This document shows positions 9,239-17,852 of a stretch of DNA of 40,152 bases, one piece after another. The notes under the pieces were generated by a model. It was given only the letters and a program-made list of their open reading frames with translations. It made no database searches and was not told where the DNA came from. The DNA is from Parcubacteria group bacterium CG1_02_44_31 (lineage in GTDB: Bacteria > Patescibacteriota > Minisyncoccia > UBA6257 > Brennerbacteraceae), in assembly GCA_001872485.1 (NCBI GenBank), contig MNWK01000030.1:1-40152 (forward strand). The letters run 5' to 3'. The translations under genes and the position numbers were made by a program. Numbering within the stretch: the first letter of the stretch is position 1; every line of letters starts with the position of its first letter.

Positions 9239-10225
9239 TTACGCTCCAGACACTTGCGGGCAAGATTCCGCAAACGGGTCGCGGTCAAAACCCATTAATC
9301 GCACTTCGTGCTGCAAACGGACGCCGAATCGTTCAAAAACTTTCTTTTGAGCGAATTGTGCAAGCTTTATCACGTCCAGGGCGGTCGCAGAACCCGCATT
9401 GACGAAATAATTTGCTTGATGCCGCATAATTTGCGCACCGCCAATCTTTTTTCCCGCAACCCCGGCTTGCTCTAACAAATAACCCGCGCCTATTTCCTTT
9501 TGCGATTTGGCAAAACGAGGAAGTTTGCTTAAAAAATTCGGACTGAACATTCCAGCAGCTGCGTTGCCAAAGAAACATCCGGCGCTTTTGTTCTTTGGAG
9601 GATATCGAACGTTGCGATACGCTATAATTGCTTGACGCAAATTCATCTTTTCCCATGGCATGTTTGAACCAACATCAAGAAACAGCTCTACTTGCCAGAT
9701 CACACCGGGCATTTCACCCTGTTTCTGTTTGAACACGCTTGTACCATATGAAAATCCGCACGCATCTTGAGAAAATGATTTTTTAACGCCGTTGCAGTCA
9801 AAAAATACCACCTGGCGGACCATATCACCTATGCTCCCACCAAATGCGCGGGCGTTTCCGTAAATCGCTCCGCCAATCGTTCCCGGAATGCCGCTCAAAT
9901 TTTCCAATCCCCGTAAATTCTTTTTGACCGACATCTCAACCAGTTTATCCAGAGACATTCCGGCACCGACAACAATACGGTTGCCGCTGATCACACATGT
10001 ATCATGCGCAACGCATATCACTAAGCCTTGCACCCCTGCATCGGCTATCAACACATTACTGCCGCCGCCCATCACGGTAACAGGCAATACGTTTTGTTTG
10101 GCAAACATAAACGCCTGCTTTAATTCAGACAACGTTTTTACGCAACAAAAATATTCAGCGGGTCCGCCGATACCGAGTGTGGTATAGCGCTTGAGAGAAA
10201 TATTTTGTTTGATTTTCATATTCAT
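9239..10225 (-). CDS. murB: UDP-N-acetylenolpyruvoylglucosamine reductase
   Basis: YTTLGIGGPAEYF, GGGSNVLI, GLENLSGIPGTIGGAIYGNARAFG; MurB family. Confidence 0.95.
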   Translation of the reverse strand: MNMKIKQNISLKRYTTLGIGGPAEYFCCVKTLSELKQAFMFAKQNVLPVTVMGGGSNVLIADAGVQGLVICVAHDTCVISGNRIVVGAGMSLDKLVEMSVKKNLRGLENLSGIPGTIGGAIYGNARAFGGSIGDMVRQVVFFDCNGVKKSFSQDACGFSYGTSVFKQKQGEMPGVIWQVELFLDVGSNMPWEKMNLRQAIIAYRNVRYPPKNKSAGCFFGNAAAGMFSPNFLSKLPRFAKSQKEIGAGYLLEQAGVAGKKIGGAQIMRHQANYFVNAGSATALDVIKLAQFAQKKVFERFGVRLQHEVRLMGFDRDPFAESCPQVSGA

Positions 10226-10473
10226 TCATCTCATTGTACCATGCGGCAAAGATGCACAATGAACATCAAAGGGTGACACATTGAGCGACCCTTTCTCTGA
10301 ATTAACGAAATCAACAGGTATATTACAGAATCAACAATTACCATTTACGAGCTATACCCATACATTATGTGTCTATGCACGTACGCGTTATATGAAGTTG
10401 AAAAAATAGTTAACACTATTACCCAGGGGCATTGAAGCCATTACATTGTGGTATCACCTGAACAACGAATTGA

Positions 10474-10550
10474 CCCTGTAGTGATTTTTTGACCTACGTT
10501 AAAAAGTTGAAAACGCGAATTGCGAAGCTTGTTAAAAATCTACTACGGGG
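10474..10550. repeat. TIR element, family 1 (copy C)
   Basis: CCCTGTAGTGATTTTTTGAC ... GTTAAAAATCTACTACGGGG. Confidence 0.75.
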
Positions 10551-10593
10551 TTGACTTTCATATCCGCACACGGCAAAATATATACATATCTTG

Positions 10594-10672
10594 CGCCTTG
10601 CAATCCCTATCGGACAGCGCTCACTTAAAATCATAACTTTTGGAGCAAACTTCCGATAGGGATTGCAAGGCG
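10594..10672. repeat. Perfect 21-bp inverted repeat with 37-bp spacer
   Basis: cgccttgcaatccctatcgga (10594-10614) and tccgatagggattgcaaggcg (10652-10672). Confidence 0.9.
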
Positions 10673-10843
10673 TAAATCCATCCCGTACTGACCGCGGATT
10701 TTATACACCCCAGTACCAGTTCTGCCTTGCGGAACAATAACGGGGTGTTCGTCCAGCGAACAACCTGAATAGAAAAAGACCATATGTGCCGCAGCAAAAC
10801 GCCCTATGTAATATTCCATAAACGCGCGAGTCTCCACAAAATC

Positions 10844-10873
10844 GAACCCCCGACTTACGTCGGAGGTTCGATA
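10844..10873. repeat. Short palindrome/hairpin
   Basis: TCGAACCCCCGACTTACGTCGGAGGTTCGA. Confidence 0.75.
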
Positions 10874-11043
10874 CATAACTCTTGGAGTTCCCTTTCCGCT
10901 CAAAAGAGCTAATTGGGAATACGCTCACTTGTCCCTATTGTAGCACAAAAATTGAAAAAATCAACCCCGTGTATAATGCCACCCAATTCTGTATTTGTGA
11001 AAAACTTAGCTTCCTACAAAAAAAGTATCCTCAAAACAACTCG

Positions 11044-11982
11044 CTAAAGAGTGGTGATGTGACGAGACTGAACAATAAATAGTTTGCCACCCCCAATCGT
11101 CCACTCAATATCCTGTGGTTCGCCAAAATGTTCCTCTATTCTTTTTGATATTCTCGCTATTGTTTTTATCTGAACGGTTGAAAGCTTTTGTTTGTCTCTC
11201 TTGGCGTCTAAAACGGGAGTTATTTTATTCCCGCTTTTATCCAGAGCAATCATTTTATCTTGCGGGTTTTTGTTTATATCCAAGACCTTAAGAGAATTCT
11301 TTTCAACCACATAAGTGTCCGGGGTCTGCTGGCCGGAAACCAATAACTCTCCCAAGCCCCAGCAAGCCTCAATTACCATTTGGTTTTTATCCTTTGTCAC
11401 CGGATGCACGGTAAAACAGACGCCGGAAACATCGGATTGGATCATTTTTTGGACGACCACCGCCACGCTTACTTTCTTTCTCTTTAGGCCTTTTTTTACC
11501 CGATAAAACAAGGCTCTGGGAGCAAAAAGGGAAGCCCAGCATTTTTTAACATTCTTGATCAAGTCCTTTCTTGCCGTATTCAAATAGGTTTCCAGCTCTC
11601 CGGCCCAAGAATCAATTTTTGAATCTTCAGCTGTAGCCGAACTTCTGACGGCAACATATTTTGCTCCTAATCTTTCAAACGAATCCATAATTTCTTTTTC
11701 AATGCTTTTGGGCATTTCTGCTTCCATAATCAATCTCCTGATAATTTCTGCGCTTTCTTCCACCGATTCTAAATCCTCAATATTGATTCTGTTCAACATT
11801 GCCTTTATTTCCACGTTTATATCCGTTTCTTTTAAGAATCTTTCAAAGGCCGAGGCCAAAACTACAAAACCGGGTGGCACGGGCATTTTGATAAACGCTA
11901 ACTCTCCAAGATTAGCCCCCTTTCCCCCGGCAATCTTAATATCTCGCCTGTTTATTTCTTTGAAAGTTTTTATGAATTTCAT
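11044..11982 (-). CDS. Stand-alone PEP synthase/PPDK-type N-terminal ATP-grasp domain protein
   Basis: GGKGANLGEL, VPPGFVVLASAFERFL, VRSSATAEDSKIDSWAGELETYLN, VQKMIQSDVSGVCFTVHPV, PQDIEWTIGGGKLFIVQSR; no swivelling or PEP-binding domain in the same ORF. Confidence 0.9.
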   Translation of the reverse strand: MKFIKTFKEINRRDIKIAGGKGANLGELAFIKMPVPPGFVVLASAFERFLKETDINVEIKAMLNRINIEDLESVEESAEIIRRLIMEAEMPKSIEKEIMDSFERLGAKYVAVRSSATAEDSKIDSWAGELETYLNTARKDLIKNVKKCWASLFAPRALFYRVKKGLKRKKVSVAVVVQKMIQSDVSGVCFTVHPVTKDKNQMVIEACWGLGELLVSGQQTPDTYVVEKNSLKVLDINKNPQDKMIALDKSGNKITPVLDAKRDKQKLSTVQIKTIARISKRIEEHFGEPQDIEWTIGGGKLFIVQSRHITTL

Positions 11983-13445
11983 TTTGCTTTTTTTAAGATT
12001 TTAACGGTTCCAATATCAGCATCTACTTCCACTGTATCTCCATCCTTTAACACTTTGGTTGCGTTTCTCGTAGCGATGAGGCAAGGGATTTTTAACTCTC
12101 TTGAGCATATTGCAGCATGACAAGTGATGCCTCCTTCATCGGTTACAATCGCCGTTGCTTTATGTATCGCTATAGTCATGTCCGGCGTAGTCATAGATGC
12201 CACCAATATCTCGCCTTTTTGTAATTTTTGGACATCTTTAACAATCTTTATTACTCTGACCCTTCCCTTAACTTTTCCTGGGTAAGCCGTAGTTCCTTTT
12301 AAGGCCTCTGTTTCAATCTTCTCTTCTAACTCTCTTTTAATTTCGGCAAGTTCTTTCTCGTCGCTAACCACTTCGATAATCCCGTTTCTCATAACGATAG
12401 CATAGTGCTTTTTACGTCTTTCTATTTCTTTTGAATCCGGGAATATATTTTGAAGGAGAAACGCTTTGATCTCATAGGGGGTTAAGAATAACACATCATT
12501 GAACTCTAATTTTGCTCTTCTTGATAATTCTTTCAGAAAAGGCGTTATGTGGCAAAAAGCCTGTCTTAATATATCCGTTCGATAAGTTCTTAGATATAAA
12601 TATTCTTGGGTAAGATTAATAAGTTGTACTAACCTTTTATTATCCTTGAATTCTTCTTTGACCTTATTAAATGTTCTTTCACCCTGTTTTATTTTGTCCA
12701 ATGTGTTTTCTAACTCTCTTTCGGGATTATGGGTATTCTTCAGATTCTTCGTAAAATATTCTTTGCTCCATATCGGGAGCGATAAAGCATAGTGTGGCAA
12801 CCAGTAAAACCTTCTTGTGTGTTTTTGAAGCAGGTCGCTAATTTCCTTATCAATTTTTCCCTTCTTTTTGTATTTGATTGCTATTTTTAGTAAATTAATC
12901 CTTTCTTCGTCAACCGCATTCAATTTAGTTTTTGTCGTTATTACTTGCCAATATCTCTCAAAAAGATTTTGCTTATCTTTGGATTTTAACTCTTCGTTTA
13001 ACACATTCTTCGTTTCTTCTTCAAGAAATTTCTCAATTACTAGCGGTGCGTACAAACCAAAGGAAAACTTGCTCCGTCCATATCCATAGTTTTTATAATA
13101 TTGATAAAGCTGACTATTTGCTATCTTGCTTAAATCCAACCTTGATATAACTTGAAACGCCTTAAGCCACTCACTGCAAATTTTATAGATATTATCTGTT
13201 TCTCTTTTCAACCAATTCTTATTGTTTTTTATTTTATTTATAATTCTTTTCGCAAATTCTTCCCATTCTTCTTTGTAGAAAAAATATGTATGCTTATCGC
13301 CTTGAGGAAAATATATTTTGTTCTTGATCCCAGCACCTAACTTTTTAAGATAAATGTCCCTTTCCCCCTCTAAGTCATGAATTTCCACAGGCAAACTAGC
13401 CTCTCTGGTAATAGTCTCAATCCATTTTATTTTTGCTCTTTTCAT
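11979..13445 (-). CDS. Helical domain + C-terminal PEP-utilizer phosphohistidine (swivelling) domain
   Basis: C-terminus VTDEGGITCHAAICSRELKIPCLIATRNATKVLKDGDTVEVDADIGTVKIL has the catalytic His motif; 4-bp overlap with the ATP-grasp gene. Confidence 0.85.
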   Translation of the reverse strand: MKRAKIKWIETITREASLPVEIHDLEGERDIYLKKLGAGIKNKIYFPQGDKHTYFFYKEEWEEFAKRIINKIKNNKNWLKRETDNIYKICSEWLKAFQVISRLDLSKIANSQLYQYYKNYGYGRSKFSFGLYAPLVIEKFLEEETKNVLNEELKSKDKQNLFERYWQVITTKTKLNAVDEERINLLKIAIKYKKKGKIDKEISDLLQKHTRRFYWLPHYALSLPIWSKEYFTKNLKNTHNPERELENTLDKIKQGERTFNKVKEEFKDNKRLVQLINLTQEYLYLRTYRTDILRQAFCHITPFLKELSRRAKLEFNDVLFLTPYEIKAFLLQNIFPDSKEIERRKKHYAIVMRNGIIEVVSDEKELAEIKRELEEKIETEALKGTTAYPGKVKGRVRVIKIVKDVQKLQKGEILVASMTTPDMTIAIHKATAIVTDEGGITCHAAICSRELKIPCLIATRNATKVLKDGDTVEVDADIGTVKILKKAK

Positions 13446-13611
13446 AATTTTATTTCTTTGAAAGTTTTTATGAATTTCATTTTGCTTTTTCCAAAATTCT
13501 CACGATTCCTTTTTCTGCATTAACTCCTAGCAAATCCCGTTTTTAAATACCCTCGCCACAATTTTTGTCACAATTATACAGGAAATCTTGAATTCTCGGG
13601 CAAGAATAGCG
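13446..13611 (-). pseudogene. Decayed swivelling domain plus truncated start of an ATP-grasp gene
   Basis: Minus strand: AAILAREFKISCIIVTKIVARVFKNGIC* then, after a frameshift, VNAEKGIVRILEKAK*, then ATG...MKFIKTFKEIKL*; about 30 bp match the intact junction at 11960-11992. Confidence 0.75.
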
Positions 13612-13687
13612 GCATAACTCAAATCCTTCCATTCTGAAAATCTGGAACCAATTTCACGTCAGTATGGTCAAACAAAGACGATTTATT

Positions 13688-14800
13688 CTAAGGATCAATC
13701 CGGGGGTCACACATTGTGTAAAACCGTTCTTTTGTCATTTTGATTACAGATCTCTTCGGCTTAAAAGAAGGAAACCCTTTTCGAACCTTTTCCAGTAAAC
13801 TTTTGGAGGGCTGCCACTTTTTTCCTAAAAGCTTGTAGATTGGTCTCATGCGATAATAGACTCTTTTAACCGACTCTACCACTTGCTCTTTTTCGCTTAA
13901 ACCCTCTGCCCACAAACTTATCTTCAAAGCCTCTTTTTCAATGACTTCACAGACCTTAAATAGTAATCTTTCTTCATTCAAGAACTCTTTATTTCTTCCC
14001 CTATGGGCAAATCCGAAAACTGCCAGTGTATTTTCTACCAAAGACAAGTTGTGGGTATAATCATTCAATACCGGAAAATCAAAACGGACTTTCGTGTTGT
14101 AAATCGTATAAGCTGTAACCGCTTTGTAGGGAAACCGGGTTTTAAAAGGAAGGAGCTTAGGCTCTCTTAGATTGTAATATTCGCGTACTATCAACTGAGC
14201 AGAAGAACCTTTCCATTTTACAGGATAGGGTCCGTGGGTTTCCCTGGTGGCGCAGACTGCGTTCCAAAACACAGCTTCGTCTAGACTCAAAAGATCCCCA
14301 TGAAGTCGGGCAAATAGTTTGGCAAAGTTGGGATTAAGTCGCGTATCAATCCAGTCTGCTTTTTTAATCTCTTTCCTAATCCTTTCTTTATTCCAGATAA
14401 TATTAAGTCCGTCCTCGCAGAAAACGCTTCCTACCATTAAAAACTTCATCATTTTTAAAAATTCTAAATCTATTTTCATTCTTTCTCTTTTCTTAAGCTT
14501 GGCTGTTTTCACCGTTGATATGAATCGAGACAAAGCTAACCATACTGCATTAGGATATTGAAATGCCAAGGCAATTTCTCTTAAAGATTTAGATTTCCTT
14601 AGTAACAAATAGTCTGCGCAGAACGATCGAGAAGAAACTTCGTCAAACAAGGGGGAATAAAAAAGGAAGTTGATGGGCCACCAAGCATAAGGGTCTAAAA
14701 CCTTTCCGCTTTGATAAGCAGCCTTATCAAAAGCCTTAAGCATTTTGTCAATAAGAAGATTGTCTTTTTGCATAGATTTTTCCTTGGTTACCATCGACAA
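13688..14800 (-). CDS. Uncharacterised 370-aa protein of the dikinase-module cluster
   Basis: Long ORF between and overlapping swivelling-domain genes; no family recognised. Confidence 0.75.
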   Translation of the reverse strand: MSMVTKEKSMQKDNLLIDKMLKAFDKAAYQSGKVLDPYAWWPINFLFYSPLFDEVSSRSFCADYLLLRKSKSLREIALAFQYPNAVWLALSRFISTVKTAKLKKRERMKIDLEFLKMMKFLMVGSVFCEDGLNIIWNKERIRKEIKKADWIDTRLNPNFAKLFARLHGDLLSLDEAVFWNAVCATRETHGPYPVKWKGSSAQLIVREYYNLREPKLLPFKTRFPYKAVTAYTIYNTKVRFDFPVLNDYTHNLSLVENTLAVFGFAHRGRNKEFLNEERLLFKVCEVIEKEALKISLWAEGLSEKEQVVESVKRVYYRMRPIYKLLGKKWQPSKSLLEKVRKGFPSFKPKRSVIKMTKERFYTMCDPRIDP

Positions 14801-15095
14801 TAATATACATGCCGTCTTTTAGCAATCGCGTGGCGTTTTGCGTTCCGACAACAGCTGGAATTCCAAACTCTCGGCAGACAATCGCCGGATGCGAGAGCAT
14901 ACCGCCTTTATCGGTTACGATAGCGATTGCCTTTCTCATTACCAAAATCCATGGAGGGCTAGTTATAGGGGCGACAAGAATTCGACCGTTTTTCATCTTT
15001 GAAAACTCTTTTATGGTTCTAATAACTACTACTTTTCCTTCAACTAAACCATAACTCGCCCTTATTCCTTTTAAAATAATTTTTTGTCTTGGCAT
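14748..15095 (-). CDS. Stand-alone PEP-utilizer phosphohistidine (swivelling) domain
   Basis: 115 aa; VTDKGGMLSHPAIVCREFGIPAVVGTQNATRLLKDGMYIIVDGNQGKIY. Confidence 0.85.
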   Translation of the reverse strand: MPRQKIILKGIRASYGLVEGKVVVIRTIKEFSKMKNGRILVAPITSPPWILVMRKAIAIVTDKGGMLSHPAIVCREFGIPAVVGTQNATRLLKDGMYIIVDGNQGKIYAKRQSSY

Positions 15096-15097
15096 AT

Positions 15098-15180
15098 TAT
15101 TTTACTTTTTTAATAATCCTAGAAACCCTCATAGGTATTTAATTCAATCATATCACCGTTTTAAAAAAACCTTAGCCGTC
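15098..15180 (-). pseudogene. Remnant C-terminus of another swivelling domain
   Basis: Minus strand: NGDMIELNTYEG, frameshift, VSRIIKKVK*; matches DGDTVEVDADIGTVKILKKAK-type C-termini. Confidence 0.6.
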
Positions 15181-15238
15181 TTTCCGGTTCAGTCATATTA
15201 ACTAATTTGATTGTACAAAACAAATTATCTTCGCCATC

Positions 15239-17284
15239 CTATTGATTCAACCTTCTTACTAATCCTTTGGTGGCGTCAAGCTCAATCATTTGTCCGTCCT
15301 GTATAACGTTCCTGGCAAAGTTCGTGCCCATAATCGAGGGCAACTTTAACGCCTTGCCGTAGAGAGTGGCATGAGAAGTCAACGAATCCTCGTCAACAAC
15401 AAACCCCTTAACCCGATAAAGAGAAGAAAGGTATTCCGGAGTGGTTTGGGGGGCGATCAATATATCTCCTGTTTTTACCTTGGGAAAATCAGAAGCGTCC
15501 AAAACAATTCTCGCCTGGCCCCGAACCCTGCCCTTGTAAATGGTTTTCCCTGGTATAACCTTGATGTTTTTTGGCGCTTCAACTGCTTCCATTATTCTGA
15601 CTATTCCTTCAATGGCGTCAACTTCTACCAGATCATTATCATTGAGAATCTGAGTAGCGTTCTTGGTCCCGATAATGCAGGGAAGATTCGCTTCTCTAGC
15701 AACCAAAGCCGCATGGCAAGTTATCCCTCCCTCATCGGTAACAATCGCGGCTGCCTTGTTAATGGCCACCATATAGTCAGGAGTGGTCATTTTGGTTACC
15801 AGGATATCTCCCTTTTCCACTTTAGAAAGTTCGGAAAGCTTTCTTACCACCTTAACCTTTCCTATCGCTTTCCCCCGACAGGCAATGTTCCCTTTAACCG
15901 CCCTTTGCATTGCCGAACCCGGAGAAATAATTTGAAAACGCTCCATGGTTTCAATTATTTCCTTTGTTCCAATAATAGTCCTTATTTTTCCTTTCCACAT
16001 TAAAATTGCCCAGCCTTTTTGTCTTTGTTTTACCAGGTTTTTTACTTTTCCTTTGCTAATATTTACGGATAAACCAGTCAATATCTCCTCATAAGATAAT
16101 AGTTTTACTTCTTTTGCATTTAAATCCAACCGCCAGCCCGCTTCATATAAAAGAGGTAAATGGTAATAATGTGCCTGGCAAATGGCGTTTTTTCTGTAGA
16201 TTCTTAAATAAATATATTCCTGGAGGAACTTTACTCTTTCAATAAGAGTATGAGAGGCTTTAATTTTCTTAAGAACGTTTGCCAATTTTTTTCCTGCCTT
16301 ATTCCCCTCGTTGTTGAGTCGCTTAAGCTCTTTGGCCGGGTTGGCAACTTTTTCCAGCATATTTTTTACTTCATTTTCAAAATAGTCTTTTGTCAAAGGT
16401 TCGGCATAAATGCTCCACATAGGAAGCCAGCAGAAATTCTCGCGGTGTTTTTCCAGTAATCGATAAAACTTCTGGTCAAAACCTTGTTCTTTAGCATATA
16501 CAGCGATTTTTAAGGCACTGTCGCGCTCCTTATCTTCAGCAGAAACTGGTGATAAAAGTATTTTTACATCTTCCTCATTAGAAACTTCTTCCCTTATCTT
16601 TTTTTCAAAATAACCCTCTATTCCGTGCGGAACTGTAACGAAAGGAAATACTTTCAGATAGTGCCGGTAAAAAACTTTCAACAAACCCAATATTTCCCGA
16701 TCACTCTTCTTAGTAAGATCTATTTTAGGAATCTTCATGGCAACATTAACCAAACGGTCGCAGGCCTGACGGCAGAGAATAATATCTTTTTTGACAAAAC
16801 TAGGATTAGAATCAATTTTTTTCGAGATCGTCTTCCCTAAAAGAATCAAATCTTCTTTAGCATGATAAACTCCAAAAGTGATGTTGTTATACCAAAGGGC
16901 ACTCATGGATACTCCATAAACCTTTCTCATCTCAATAACCAATCCTTTCGTCCAAGCTGATGCAAAAGAAAACGAAGTTTGCCTATTAAGAATTTTTACC
17001 CACTTTTGCCCGTCTTTAACTTGCGTTCGTTTAGCCACCACCTTTATCCCAACAATCTTTTTGATCTCCGGAATAAATTCAAAAGACCGGTTAAGGCTAT
17101 ATGGCTTTAGCCTGCCTTTGCGAGAAGATTTAAGAATTCCCTGGTTTTCCAAGGTTTTTAACGCCTGAAAAACGGCGTTAGGATAAAGACCGGTTTCGCG
17201 GACGAGTTCGTTAATATAAAAACTCCGGTCCGGATTAGAGAAGAATACCCTCAGTATTTTTTGCGAGGTATTAGACAACTGCAT
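15239..17284 (-). CDS. Winged-helix domain + helical domain + two tandem PEP-utilizer swivelling domains
   Basis: N-term SQKILRVFFSNPDRSFYINELVRETGLYPNAVFQALKTLENQGILKSSRKG (wHTH); GGITCHAALVAREANLPCIIGT and DSLTSHATLYGKALKLPSIMGT; central region resembles the 488-aa protein. Confidence 0.88.
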   Translation of the reverse strand: MQLSNTSQKILRVFFSNPDRSFYINELVRETGLYPNAVFQALKTLENQGILKSSRKGRLKPYSLNRSFEFIPEIKKIVGIKVVAKRTQVKDGQKWVKILNRQTSFSFASAWTKGLVIEMRKVYGVSMSALWYNNITFGVYHAKEDLILLGKTISKKIDSNPSFVKKDIILCRQACDRLVNVAMKIPKIDLTKKSDREILGLLKVFYRHYLKVFPFVTVPHGIEGYFEKKIREEVSNEEDVKILLSPVSAEDKERDSALKIAVYAKEQGFDQKFYRLLEKHRENFCWLPMWSIYAEPLTKDYFENEVKNMLEKVANPAKELKRLNNEGNKAGKKLANVLKKIKASHTLIERVKFLQEYIYLRIYRKNAICQAHYYHLPLLYEAGWRLDLNAKEVKLLSYEEILTGLSVNISKGKVKNLVKQRQKGWAILMWKGKIRTIIGTKEIIETMERFQIISPGSAMQRAVKGNIACRGKAIGKVKVVRKLSELSKVEKGDILVTKMTTPDYMVAINKAAAIVTDEGGITCHAALVAREANLPCIIGTKNATQILNDNDLVEVDAIEGIVRIMEAVEAPKNIKVIPGKTIYKGRVRGQARIVLDASDFPKVKTGDILIAPQTTPEYLSSLYRVKGFVVDEDSLTSHATLYGKALKLPSIMGTNFARNVIQDGQMIELDATKGLVRRLNQ

Positions 17285-17290
17285 TAATTA

Positions 17291-17318
17291 ACTATACAAC
17301 TACCTTGTATAAAGTCAA
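17291..17318 (-). promoter_or_regulatory. Promoter with overlapping palindromic operator candidate
   Basis: Minus strand TTGACT-N16-TATAGT; palindrome TATACAA-CTACC-TTGTATA at 17293-17311. Confidence 0.65.
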
Positions 17319-17401
17319 CCAACTGTATAATGCAACGAAAGTTTGTTTTGAATGATTGATGAATTGAATAGTCGTGGTCTGATGATATCACTTTGCTGGC
17401 A

Positions 17402-17608
17402 TTAAGACATTTCAGTTGACTCAGTTATACCGCGCAATAGTTCCTTTGCCTTTTTCAGAACTTCTGCGGGAACATCTCCGGTGAATCCATCAGGGCTTTG
17501 AACCTGCACCGTACCATTTTCCAAACAACACACAAACGTGCCAAATTGAGTGAGTATGTCTGCAAATGCTTTATTTTCTTGTATCCGTATACCAAAATTT
17601 GTAATCAC
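17402..17608 (-). CDS. Hypothetical 68-aa protein
   Basis: ORF only; plausible residue composition (FGTFVCCLENGTVQVQSPDGFTGDVPAEVLKKAKELL). Confidence 0.4.
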   Translation of the reverse strand: MITNFGIRIQENKAFADILTQFGTFVCCLENGTVQVQSPDGFTGDVPAEVLKKAKELLRGITESTEMS

Positions 17609-17664
17609 TGAGCTAAGTTAATGGAGATTTCGTTTGTCCATATCGTATAACCATTTTATTTATA

Positions 17665-17852
17665 ATGGAGCCCCACGTGCGAAGCTCGTGGTACCTACTT
17701 TCTCGCACTTTGGGCGACATCCCGAAACGTCATTCATCCACGCCTACGTGTCGAAATACACTTCGGCGTGCAGGCATGCCTGCGTTGTTAAAACGCACTT
17801 CGGCGTGCAGGCATGGGCACAGCCCATGGTCTTCTGGCGTGAGGGATGAAAA
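17665..17852. repeat. Dispersed structured element, copy 1
   Basis: ATGGAGCCCCACG..CGTGGTACCTACTTTCTCGCACTTTGGGCGACATCCCGAAACGTCATTCATCCA ... GGTCTTCTGGCGTGAGGGATGAAAAC; shared with 26121-26239. Confidence 0.8.

Noticed and set aside
10631-10903. 90-aa minus-strand ORF in the repeat block
   Set aside because: Overlaps the inverted-repeat arms and hairpin, no recognisable domain, and could be chance or a remnant.
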